A DNA stretch of 6,475 nucleotides from DATIBL01 sp035457505 (lineage in GTDB: Bacteria; Patescibacteriota; Minisyncoccia; Phycocordibacterales; UBA6899). Within the stretch, counting starts at the first letter, position 1. The number at the start of each line of letters is the position of its first letter. A program made the position numbers and the translations under genes. The DNA lies in contig DATIBL010000088.1 of the NCBI GenBank assembly GCA_035457505.1, forward strand, positions 1 through 6,475, in the 5' to 3' direction. Positions 1-4,806 of the stretch are shown here, piece after piece. Below the pieces are notes generated by a model. It did not search any database. It saw nothing but the letters and a program-made list of their open reading frames with translations, and was not told where the DNA came from.

Positions 1-30
1 GGACTTCGAATTTGGATGCAGTCCGCAGGG

Positions 31-51
31 TTGGACTAGCGAAATGTTCAG
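31..51 (+). repeat. Repeat core copy A
   Basis: This copy begins TTGGACTAGCGAAATGTTCA and is identical to the core at 159-179. It is followed about 12 bases later by the ATG at 63. A local AGTCC/GGACT inverted repeat (20-24 with 32-36) overlaps its left end. Diverged relatives lie at 4535-4556 and 4691-4713 on the other side of the pilin genes. Confidence 0.7.
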
Positions 52-133
52 AATGCGGATCGATGGAGTGGAAGGTATTGGATGCATACCGACGACCTGA
101 GCTGAGGAAATGTCGGGGAAATGCCAAGGCGCT

Positions 134-151
134 GACTGCTCGAGCGCAGTT
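134..151 (+). repeat. Small hairpin in repeat module B
   Basis: GACTGC (134-139) pairs with GCAGTT (146-151) around a six-base loop containing CGAG. The homologous hairpin at 4509-4526 has GGCTGC in its left arm. The A-U pair therefore becomes G-U, and the fold survives if the plus strand is the RNA. Confidence 0.5.
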
Positions 152-155
152 CTCG

Positions 156-223
156 GGCTTGGACTAGCGAAATGTTCAGGAGGCGTATTCCTATACGTTG
201 ACGGAACTTTCGCTAGGAAAGCC
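156..223. repeat. Long imperfect inverted repeat (cruciform or stem-loop)
   Basis: Bases 156-177 contain core copy B and pair with 204-223. The pairing is GGCTT/AAGCC (5 bp), a 3x2 internal mismatch, CTAGCGAAA/TTTCGCTAG (9 bp), a bulged T at 173, and GTTC/GAAC (4 bp). Inside the loop is a nested perfect hairpin, CGTAT (184-188) with ATACG (193-197) around TCCT. The right arm reads as an inverted copy of the repeat core, so two opposed copies appear to make the structure, as in REP/BIME-type elements. No T-run follows on either strand, so it is not a classical terminator. Confidence 0.6.
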
Positions 224-250
224 AAGAAATGGGCCGAGCAATCAGCGCCG

Positions 251-793
251 TTAGATGTTGGAGAAAACTTCGATAGAGCGCTGCGTACTATACAAATTCC
301 CCGTATCGCAGGTTGAACTTCCATCCCCGCGGATCGTCGTGTCGCCAAAATCCTTATTCACGCTAATCTCTGCGCACGTATCCGCCCCGAGCTCAAGCGT
401 AAAGGTCGTGTCACCAGAGTCTGGCAATGTCGAAACATTCCAGTTCGACGCAGGATCGGACACAAAGAATGTGTTGTAGCAATTCGCGGTCGTCGCAAGC
501 GCTGGATCGACAAGAAAATCCGAGGATGTCGCAAAAATACTTTGCGACAGGCCATTTTGCGGATATGCACGATCCCAGTAGAGGGCGCACTCCACCGCGC
601 TATCTGCTGCCGCGAGCGCGCGCAGCGATTCGTGCTGAAAGGACGCGAGCTTGATCTCCCGAAGGCCAATAAGAAATACGCCAAGCGAGACCGAGAGCAG
701 CACACTCGAAACAAGTACCGAAAGCAGCAAGACATATCCGCGCTCTCTTGAGCGAGAACTCCGACGAGCGCAGCAAAGGTCGATCTGGATCAT
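251..793 (-). CDS. PilX-like minor pilin (probable tip subunit)
   Basis: This 180-residue protein has a basic leader (residues 1-19, RSRERG) followed by YVLLLSVLVSSVLLSVSL, the hydrophobic helix of a class III signal peptide. Cleavage is expected between G19 and Y20. After the helix comes A63-D74, ADSAVECALYWD, a motif I associate with PilX-like proteins of Patescibacteria. Position 5 of the mature protein is Leu, not Glu. Glu5 is also missing from the T2SS tip pseudopilin GspK, so a tip position is inferred. The mature part has four cysteines (69, 105, 140, 162). The ATG overlaps the TGA of the preceding gene as ATGA, which indicates translational coupling and fixes the start. It is the last gene of the cluster in view. 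The pilin class is sure; the PilX name rests on motif and position. Confidence 0.85.
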   Translation of the reverse strand: MIQIDLCCARRSSRSRERGYVLLLSVLVSSVLLSVSLGVFLIGLREIKLASFQHESLRALAAADSAVECALYWDRAYPQNGLSQSIFATSSDFLVDPALATTANCYNTFFVSDPASNWNVSTLPDSGDTTFTLELGADTCAEISVNKDFGDTTIRGDGSSTCDTGNLYSTQRSIEVFSNI

Positions 794-1413
794 AGGGTCG
801 GGAACCAGTTAAAGAGATGCTCAGTGAGCGCGGTAGTGAGCGTCGCCCCCGTCACGCTCGTATAGGTCACAAAGACGCGCACCTCGACTTCCCGAAGCGG
901 ATTGGGTCCGTCGATTCCCTCCACTTCGATCCAGCGAGTAAATCCTGTAAACTCCCAATCGCTCGAAAAAGCTGAGTTATCCTGCCGATACAGGCCGGTC
1001 GTCTTATGGCGATACACCTTGCCATCGTTGGAACAATCCCCCGATGCACACGCCTTGAGCACGAACTGGTCCCACACGTCGCTCGCGGAACTCTCGGTGA
1101 TGTCGATCGTACAGCCAGTCGCACACGATCCAACGATCTGAAGCGGAGGATTCTCCATCCATTCGTCGCGCGTCATGCTGGTATCGTCGGCGGAGTTGTT
1201 GTCGCGAATGTTGTGGATCACTTCGATCCCCTCCATGGCGAGATGCGACGCAATGAGCTCATTGCGCGCGTCCTGCGATACGCGGAGCGTCCGCGAGGCC
1301 AGATAGAGCGGGCCAGTGACCGCGATCGAGAGGATCATCACCGCAACGATCGTTTCGATCAGCGTGAAACCACGCTGGATCGCTTTTTTACGTGTGAAAG
1401 AAGAAATATGCAT
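790..1413 (-). CDS. PilV/GspI-like minor pilin
   Basis: This 207-residue protein has leader MHISSFTRKKAIQRG, then G15|F16-TLIETIVAVMILSIAV with Glu at mature position 5 (E20), a textbook prepilin N-terminus. Residues 56-73 read SHLAMEGIEVIHNIRDNN, close to the A-x-LAQEGIE-x-IRN-RDNN signature of PilV-type proteins. The C-terminal part (RWIEVE, then REVEVRVFVTY, then LTEHLFNW) looks like the closing strands of that fold. Mature cysteines are at 97, 101, 122 and 127. The gene starts 5 bases after the preceding stop and ends in a 4-base overlap with the PilX-like gene, so it is firmly in the operon. No Shine-Dalgarno sequence precedes its ATG. It probably belongs to the minor-pilin priming or tip complex. 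Confidence 0.87.
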   Translation of the reverse strand: MHISSFTRKKAIQRGFTLIETIVAVMILSIAVTGPLYLASRTLRVSQDARNELIASHLAMEGIEVIHNIRDNNSADDTSMTRDEWMENPPLQIVGSCATGCTIDITESSASDVWDQFVLKACASGDCSNDGKVYRHKTTGLYRQDNSAFSSDWEFTGFTRWIEVEGIDGPNPLREVEVRVFVTYTSVTGATLTTALTEHLFNWFPTL

Positions 1414-1418
1414 ACAAA

Positions 1419-2060
1419 CTAGGGAGCGAAGGAAATATTCGGCGTGCGCTGGCCGACCGTGGTCTGCACGTTGAATGTCGTCTTTGTCTCAGGGGTGATC
1501 CCCGCCGAGACTTTCATCAGGATCGTTACATTGGGCTGATCCTCGTCGCGCTCAGAACCATTCACGTAAAATTTAAGCGACTCGACGACAACTTCGGGTG
1601 CCGTGAGGTCGATATAGGTACTCCCGCCATCCGTCGAGCGCTGGATGCGAGAATTGTTCAGGCGATAGACGATCTGATCGCTCGTCGTATTGAGGTCCCC
1701 TCCTGGTCCTTCGAGCGCAAAGCATGCCGCCCCCCCTGCACCAGTGTCACTCGTAATGCGGCAATTTCGCGGCCCTCCGGGGAAATTCGTATCCGTCGGA
1801 TCGACTGATGCGCCACAGCCGCAGTGCAGCGACGTTCCCATGCGCGTCGTCCGCGAGATGCTCTCGAGCGCGGCGTTCAGATTGTCCATTGTGGTCCGGA
1901 GCGACCGTGCTTTGCGACTCGCGTCCGTGATCGACAAGAGCGCGCCAATGATGATGGTCAGCACAACAAGGAAGATCCCCATGGAGACGACCATGTCGAG
2001 CAGGATAAATCCCGATTGCGATCGCGGAGTGCGCGGTCTCTGGAACATATGTTTCATCAT
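1419..2060 (-). CDS. GspJ/PilW-like minor pilin
   Basis: From the ATG at 2060 the protein has 213 residues. A basic leader of 17 residues (MMKHMFQRPRTPRSQSG) precedes FILLDMVVSMGIFLVVLTIIIGALL. The mature fifth residue is Asp where nearly all pilins have Glu. The rest is a Ser/Thr/Gly-rich globular domain with a CGC pair and two further cysteines (residues 80, 82, 100, 113 from this start), ending in strands such as EVVVESLKFYVNG and VTILMKVSAG. An in-frame GTG at 2075 would give 218 residues; I prefer the ATG because of the codon and leader length. The next gene starts 5 bases after its stop. PilW/GspJ is chosen from size, operon position and the N-terminal style, so the subfamily is less certain than the pilin class. 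Confidence 0.82.
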   Translation of the reverse strand: MMKHMFQRPRTPRSQSGFILLDMVVSMGIFLVVLTIIIGALLSITDASRKARSLRTTMDNLNAALESISRTTRMGTSLHCGCGASVDPTDTNFPGGPRNCRITSDTGAGGAACFALEGPGGDLNTTSDQIVYRLNNSRIQRSTDGGSTYIDLTAPEVVVESLKFYVNGSERDEDQPNVTILMKVSAGITPETKTTFNVQTTVGQRTPNISFAP

Positions 2061-2118
2061 ACCACGATTCGACACCTGCTATCTATCACGGAAGCCCAGA
2101 GAGCCTCCTCGCAACCTC

Positions 2119-2754
2119 TTACCGAATAGAGATCTGCCCCGTTGTCCACACATCTACAGACCGTTCATACCCCTTGAGCGAGCGGAATGTGGCGATGGCC
2201 TCAGAGTAATCGCTGTCTCCCCCACCCGAGCCAGGATCGCCCTTGATTGCCGCATCGGGATTCGGCCGCGTAAAGACGATGTCAATGAATTCGGCATTAT
2301 CGTAAGTTCCGCAATCAGGAGACGACGCCGTCACGCCGGGAATCTCGCCGCAAAGCTTGGAGAGCTGCGCACCATTCTTCAACTTCACGATCTCTTTGCA
2401 TTCGGTACCGACTGCGCCGCAGGTTCCATCGTCGTCATATTCGCCGTCCGAATCGAGATCGGCAAAAAAGATGACGCGGTCTGGCAGATCGCGCTCGAGA
2501 TGAACACCGTACGCCGGGAACACTGCTCCGCTGGCGGTCTCGCCACGGACGCCGAGCGCATACGCCTGCGCCGTGCGAATCCAATTGGCAACCTCGTGCG
2601 CCTGCTGTTCCAGTCCAAGACGACTGTTGAAATTGTTGTAATTAAACAGCACTGTCGCGGAAAGCATCGCAAAAATCGCAACCGCCACAATCGCCTCAAG
2701 CAGAGAAAAACCGCAATGGCGCAGCCGGCGTGCACGAGGAGACAAGTGGGTCAT
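2119..2754 (-). CDS. GspH/FimT-like minor pilin
   Basis: This 211-residue protein has leader MTHLSPRARRLRHCG, then FSLLEAIVAVAIFAMLSATVLF with Glu at mature position 5 (E20). Residues 45-70 (RLGLEQQAHEVANWIRTAQAYALG) match the start of GspH/FimT proteins. YGVHLE (82-87) and RVIFFADLDSDGEYDD (93-108) follow, the latter a common FimT/GspH hairpin. Within it DLDSDG (99-104) resembles a DxDxDG calcium loop. The mature cysteines are 112, 119, 135 and 148; C14 is in the leader. The start lies 24 bases after the pilD stop, with no Shine-Dalgarno sequence. It is the first of four consecutive minor pilins and probably a FimU/GspH equivalent, linking the tip complex to the major pilin. Confidence 0.85.
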   Translation of the reverse strand: MTHLSPRARRLRHCGFSLLEAIVAVAIFAMLSATVLFNYNNFNSRLGLEQQAHEVANWIRTAQAYALGVRGETASGAVFPAYGVHLERDLPDRVIFFADLDSDGEYDDDGTCGAVGTECKEIVKLKNGAQLSKLCGEIPGVTASSPDCGTYDNAEFIDIVFTRPNPDAAIKGDPGSGGGDSDYSEAIATFRSLKGYERSVDVWTTGQISIR

Positions 2755-2778
2755 GGTTGGAACAGAAAAAGGAGTGAA

Positions 2779-3603
2779 CTAAAAGGTCCAGAGAAACATA
2801 TCGATCGAGAATGCATACGCAAGAATCGTACCGAGCGCCAAGAACGGACCAAACGGTAACTCGCTTTTCATTGTAAATCGTTTGCCGGGGAGGCACAACA
2901 AGAGGATCGACGGGACCGCGCCAACCCAGAATGCAAGGACCACAGCAGAAAGCCCCTCCCCCATCCCGAGAAACAACCCCATTCCAAGCATGAGCTTCGC
3001 GTCACCGAGTCCCATCATGCGTCCGTCCGAAAAATACCAAAGGAGTGCGAACGGAAGCGCGAGCAAAGGCCCAGCTGCGAGATCGAAGAGGAGTCCGTGT
3101 CCAGAGGCGTACGACACCGATTCTGCCATGCCCGGAAGAAACGCGAATGCGGCAAATTTGAGCACTCCCGCAAAAATGAATATTGCCACAAACCGATCGG
3201 GAATGATCTTGTGCCGGACATCGTAGACACAAAGAAGGATCAGGGCAGTAAATCCAGCCGCATCAATGGCAAATGAAAGAGCTGCGAGCGGGCTGATGGC
3301 AAGAAGGTCAAGTCCTGTTTCGAATGCCGCAAGCGCAAATGCGGCTCCGGTCGCGAATTCGACCAAGGGATACTGCCAGGAGAGCCGCGTGCGGCAGTTG
3401 CGACAACGACCCCGCTGAAAAAGAAAACTCACAATCGGAATCAGCTCTCGCGCCGAAAGCGTTCTCCCACAGGAAAGACACTGGGAACGGCCGGTGACTC
3501 CGATCCCCGAATGGAAACGATAGATCACAACGTTCAAAAAGCTCCCGATGATAACTCCGAAGAGGAATGCGATCGCGACAGTGAGAAAGATCGGAGTGAT
3601 CAT
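2779..3603 (-). CDS. pilD: PilD prepilin peptidase / N-methyltransferase
   Basis: This 274-residue A24-family aspartic peptidase of the inner membrane cleaves prepilins after the leader glycine. The N-terminal GSFLNVVIYR (20-29) is diagnostic. The two zinc-binding CxxC pairs (C42/C45 and C67/C70) of the cytoplasmic N-terminal domain are present, so it is probably the bifunctional form that also N-methylates the new N-terminus. Catalytic aspartates are D128 in YDVRHKIIPD and D201 in GLGDAKLM. About seven to eight hydrophobic segments span the protein, and it ends with the conserved PFGPFLALG (250-257). Length is normal. Its substrates, five prepilins, are encoded on both sides. It starts 27 bases downstream of the pilin terminator hairpin, leaving little room for a separate promoter, so read-through or a very short leader is likely. 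Confidence 0.96.
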   Translation of the reverse strand: MITPIFLTVAIAFLFGVIIGSFLNVVIYRFHSGIGVTGRSQCLSCGRTLSARELIPIVSFLFQRGRCRNCRTRLSWQYPLVEFATGAAFALAAFETGLDLLAISPLAALSFAIDAAGFTALILLCVYDVRHKIIPDRFVAIFIFAGVLKFAAFAFLPGMAESVSYASGHGLLFDLAAGPLLALPFALLWYFSDGRMMGLGDAKLMLGMGLFLGMGEGLSAVVLAFWVGAVPSILLLCLPGKRFTMKSELPFGPFLALGTILAYAFSIDMFLWTF

Positions 3604-3630
3604 GAATACTCAGAATACCATCGACCGCCG

Positions 3631-3670
3631 AAGAAACAAAAACTCCCCGGTCGGGGAGCTTTTGTTTCTT
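3631..3670 (-). terminator. Strong intrinsic terminator after the pilin gene
   Basis: AAGAAACAAAA (3631-3641) and TTTTGTTTCTT (3660-3670) pair over 11 bp. After one A/C mismatch, CTCCCC/GGGGAG add 6 bp around the loop GGTC (3649-3652). Read on the minus strand, the GC stem is followed by a GTTTTTGTTTCTT tract, a canonical rho-independent terminator about 13 bases past the pilin stop. The A/T flanks make it nearly symmetrical, so it could also stop plus-strand transcripts. Confidence 0.92.
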
Positions 3671-3682
3671 CAAAGCGAAGAT

Positions 3683-4216
3683 TTACGGGCGAACATCGTA
3701 GCACTGCTCCGTGCCACCAGTGGCGTCACAGTCTGCAGCGGCACCGAAGAAGACCGTCGATCCACCCGAGGTCACATCGACATCAGCATCCGAAGTCAGG
3801 ACGTTGTTGTCTGTTCTCTCAAGCACAACGCCGATCACGTAGTTCGTACATGGAACGGCAGCACAGCTCGCATACGGAGTCGCCTGACCTGTCGCGGCGA
3901 GATACCGATAGTTTTCTCCGGACGGTGCAGTCGGGATCTTCGGAAGGTACGGCGTCGAGGTCGCGGCGAGCGCGTTCGGGATGGCGTACGGAGAAGCTCC
4001 AGTAACCGGATAGCTCTGGTTCGCGTCGAAATAAAGCTCGAGCGCGAGCTGAACCTGGTTGATATCAGAAATACGGCGTGCATCACGCGCCTTCTGGCGT
4101 GCAGTCTGCAGCGACGCGAGTACCACAGCCGAAAGAATGCCGATGATCGCAATAACGACCAGGAGCTCGATCAGCGTGAAACCGCGCTTTGTCTGTCGAA
4201 CAGTCGAGAACATCAT
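3683..4216 (-). CDS. Type IV pilin, probable major subunit
   Basis: This 177-residue prepilin has leader MMFSTVRQTKRG, then F13-TLIELLVVIAIIGILSAVVLASL with Glu at mature position 5 (E17), a near-consensus type IVa/PulG N-terminus. The helix continues as QTARQKARDARRISDINQVQLALELYFDANQSYP, typical of PulG/PilA-type pilins. The globular domain has four cysteines. C118 and C123 form one close pair. C163 and C172 bracket a nine-residue segment at the C-terminus, like a D-region disulfide. I call it the major pilin because it has its own upstream region and a strong terminator directly after it. The first two codons are both ATG, and either could start. No Shine-Dalgarno sequence is visible; the leader is A/T-rich. 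A role as a fifth minor pilin cannot be excluded. Confidence 0.9.
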   Translation of the reverse strand: MMFSTVRQTKRGFTLIELLVVIAIIGILSAVVLASLQTARQKARDARRISDINQVQLALELYFDANQSYPVTGASPYAIPNALAATSTPYLPKIPTAPSGENYRYLAATGQATPYASCAAVPCTNYVIGVVLERTDNNVLTSDADVDVTSGGSTVFFGAAADCDATGGTEQCYDVRP

Positions 4217-4229
4217 ACAAAATGTCTTT

Positions 4230-4244
4230 GGTTAATTTTTAATC
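4230..4244 (-). promoter_or_regulatory. A/T-rich leader segment before the pilin start
   Basis: On the minus strand this reads GATTAAAAATTAACC, containing TTAA-AAA-TTAA, ending about 14 bases before the pilin ATG. With no Shine-Dalgarno sequence present, an unstructured A/U-rich leader could help ribosome binding. This is inferred from composition only. Confidence 0.25.
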
Positions 4245-4293
4245 GAGTAATGTGCGTAGAGGTGCTGCTCGCCCAAGAAAGAGCAACACTACA

Positions 4294-4302
4294 ATAGTAC
4301 CA
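4294..4302 (-). promoter_or_regulatory. Possible extended -10 promoter for the pilin gene
   Basis: The minus strand reads TGGTACTAT, an extended -10 (TGn followed by TACTAT, 4 of 6 to TATAAT). No good -35 is seen 16-18 bases upstream. A start about seven bases downstream would leave a leader near 70 nucleotides before the pilin ATG. It is the best candidate I found between 4217 and 4342, but the match is modest. Confidence 0.35.
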
Positions 4303-4332
4303 TGCCCCTTCGTTTGCGTTTCGCTATTTGCC

Positions 4333-4341
4333 TGTGGATAA
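4333..4341 (-). promoter_or_regulatory. Exact DnaA-box nonamer TTATCCACA
   Basis: TGTGGATAA on the plus strand is TTATCCACA on the minus strand, the strongest E. coli DnaA-box sequence. It lies about 30 bases upstream of the possible pilin -10. Only one exact copy occurs in the window, so this is not an origin. It could be a DnaA-responsive regulatory site or chance. Confidence 0.35.
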
Positions 4342-4342
4342 G

Positions 4343-4564
4343 TTACAAAAGAAATAGTGTGACAGTTGAGCGCTTCCTTGGCACATCATCCATATCTACA
4401 ACAGAAGGAACTTTTGACGGCCAAAAATAAGGACCGATTCTCCCATCTGAGAGGAAATGCATGGACCAGGGTGCTTCGCGCTCAGAAGTCGTGCCCACAA
4501 GAGGCGCTGGCTGCTCAAGCGCAGTTCGTGAGCTCCGGCTAGCGGAATATTCAGAAGAGTTCAC
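4343..4564 (-). CDS. Doubtful small ORF overlapping repeat module C
   Basis: A 73-codon frame starts with GTG at 4564, with an internal ATG at 4462, and ends at TAA 4343-4345. I recognise no domain. Its first 20 or so residues (NSSEYSASRSSRTALEQPA) are the minus-strand reading of repeat core C and the hairpin beside it. The matching reading at 130-180 gives PEHFASPSPRTALEQSA. The similarity may come only from the shared DNA repeat. It has no Shine-Dalgarno sequence and no membrane segment, and its downstream end approaches the presumed pilin promoter region. It may be a spurious frame. Confidence 0.2.
   Translation of the reverse strand: MNSSEYSASRSSRTALEQPAPLVGTTSEREAPWSMHFLSDGRIGPYFWPSKVPSVVDMDDVPRKRSTVTLFLL
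4509..4526 (+). repeat. Small hairpin in repeat module C
   Basis: GGCTGC (4509-4514) pairs with GCAGTT (4521-4526) around TCAAGC, using two G-U pairs on the plus strand. It corresponds to the hairpin at 134-151, which precedes core copy B in the same way. Confidence 0.45.
4535..4556 (+). repeat. Repeat core copy C
   Basis: CCGGCTAGCGGAATATTCAG is a diverged form of the cores at 31 and 159, sharing the CTAGCGaAATnTTCAG pattern. It is preceded by the homologous small hairpin and followed by tandem unit 1. The change to GAATATTC creates an 8-bp palindrome. Confidence 0.55.
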
Positions 4565-4649
4565 CTATTAAAGAAAACAAGGCCCGCCGCGTATCGATGA
4601 AATTCAAGGCGCGGGCTGATCGTCCGAAGGAGCCATATGTTGCATGTGG
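4559..4649 (+). repeat. Tandem repeat unit 1 with terminal hairpin
   Basis: These 91 bases align without gaps to 4716-4806 with 78 identical positions. The unit contains a stem GCCCGC (4582-4587)/GCGGGC (4611-4616), whose loop holds an ATG at 4597. It ends with hairpin CCATATG (4633-4639)/CATGTGG (4643-4649) around TTG. The terminal stem has one U-G pair if read as plus-strand RNA. Confidence 0.85.
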
Positions 4650-4776
4650 CAGCACGATCGGATGGGGAAATTTCGTGCAATTCCGATGGCTTGGATTGAC
4701 GAAATCTCCGAGAGTGTTAACCCGTCAAAGAAACAGAGGTCCGCCGCGTTTCGATGAAATTCAAGGCGCGGGGTGA
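4597..4776 (+). CDS. Tiny ORF in repeat unit 1 (speculative)
   Basis: ATG at 4597 opens a 59-codon frame ending at TGA 4774-4776. The product begins MKFKARADRPKEPYVACG and is rich in Arg, Lys and Pro. The first 18 residues match the product of the frame at 4754 except at three positions (A/G, V/A, C/Y). Differences between the copies mostly change the amino acid, which argues against protein-level selection. I recognise no family and see no good Shine-Dalgarno sequence. It may simply be an open frame inside a structured repeat. Confidence 0.18.
   Translation: MKFKARADRPKEPYVACGSTIGWGNFVQFRWLGLTKSPRVLTRQRNRGPPRFDEIQGAG
4670..4705 (+). repeat. Inverted repeat overlapping core copy D
   Basis: ATTTCGT (4670-4676) is the exact inverse of ACGAAAT (4699-4705), which is part of core copy D. 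A core paired with an inverted fragment of itself is also the arrangement at 156-223. Confidence 0.4.
4691..4713 (+). repeat. Repeat core copy D
   Basis: The segment reads TTGGATTGACGAAATCTCCG and is the most diverged relative of the core at 31 and 159. As with copy C, a tandem unit with an ATCGATG- or TTCGATG-type start follows it directly. Confidence 0.4.
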
Positions 4777-4806
4777 TCGTCCGAAGGAGCCATATGCCGC
4801 ATATGG
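4716..4806 (+). repeat. Tandem repeat unit 2 with perfect terminal hairpin
   Basis: This is the second unit, offset 157 bp from unit 1. It ends in a perfect 7-bp hairpin, CCATATG (4790-4796)/CATATGG (4800-4806), around CCG. The inner stem keeps CCGC/GCGG and replaces a C-G pair with U-G (4740 with 4772), but gains one G/G mismatch at its base. Only 54 bases separate it from the pilC stop. Confidence 0.85.

Larger units (their letters stand above)
1..250. repeat. Gene-free flank with repeat modules downstream of the minor-pilin genes
   Basis: No convincing gene is visible in this stretch beyond the 3' end of the PilX-like gene. It holds two copies of a core (31-51 and 159-179) that are identical over 21 bases and 128 bp apart. 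A small hairpin lies at 134-151 and a long inverted repeat at 156-223. A 34-codon frame (63-167, plus strand, MEWK... start) begins after the first core, loosely resembling the layout of the 4500-4860 repeats, where a core precedes an ATCGATG-type start. I treat it as part of the repeat family, not as a gene. No T-tract terminator for the minor-pilin transcript is seen here. Confidence 0.6.

Noticed and set aside
63..167. 34-codon plus-strand frame (MEWKVLDAYRR...)
   Set aside because: It is positioned like the tiny ORFs at 4597 and 4754, but only M-x-x-K is shared and there is no other support. It is mentioned only as part of the repeat layout.
110..316. 68-codon plus-strand ORF (MSGKCQGADC...)
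   Set aside because: It runs through the inverted repeat and into the 3' end of the PilX-like gene in antisense, and shows no domain or ribosome-binding site.
2104..2109. AGGAGG on the minus strand upstream of the PilW-like gene
   Set aside because: It is 28 bases from the GTG at 2075 and over 40 from the ATG at 2060, too far to act as a normal Shine-Dalgarno sequence. No suitable start lies at proper spacing with a useful frame.
2142..2150. TTGTCCACA, one mismatch from a DnaA box
   Set aside because: It lies inside the GspH-like coding region and stands alone, so there is no sign of an origin or cluster.
1690..2859. 389-codon plus-strand open frame
   Set aside because: It lies antisense to two clear minor-pilin genes and the end of pilD. 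Its product is Arg/Lys-rich with no domain, as expected of a shadow frame.
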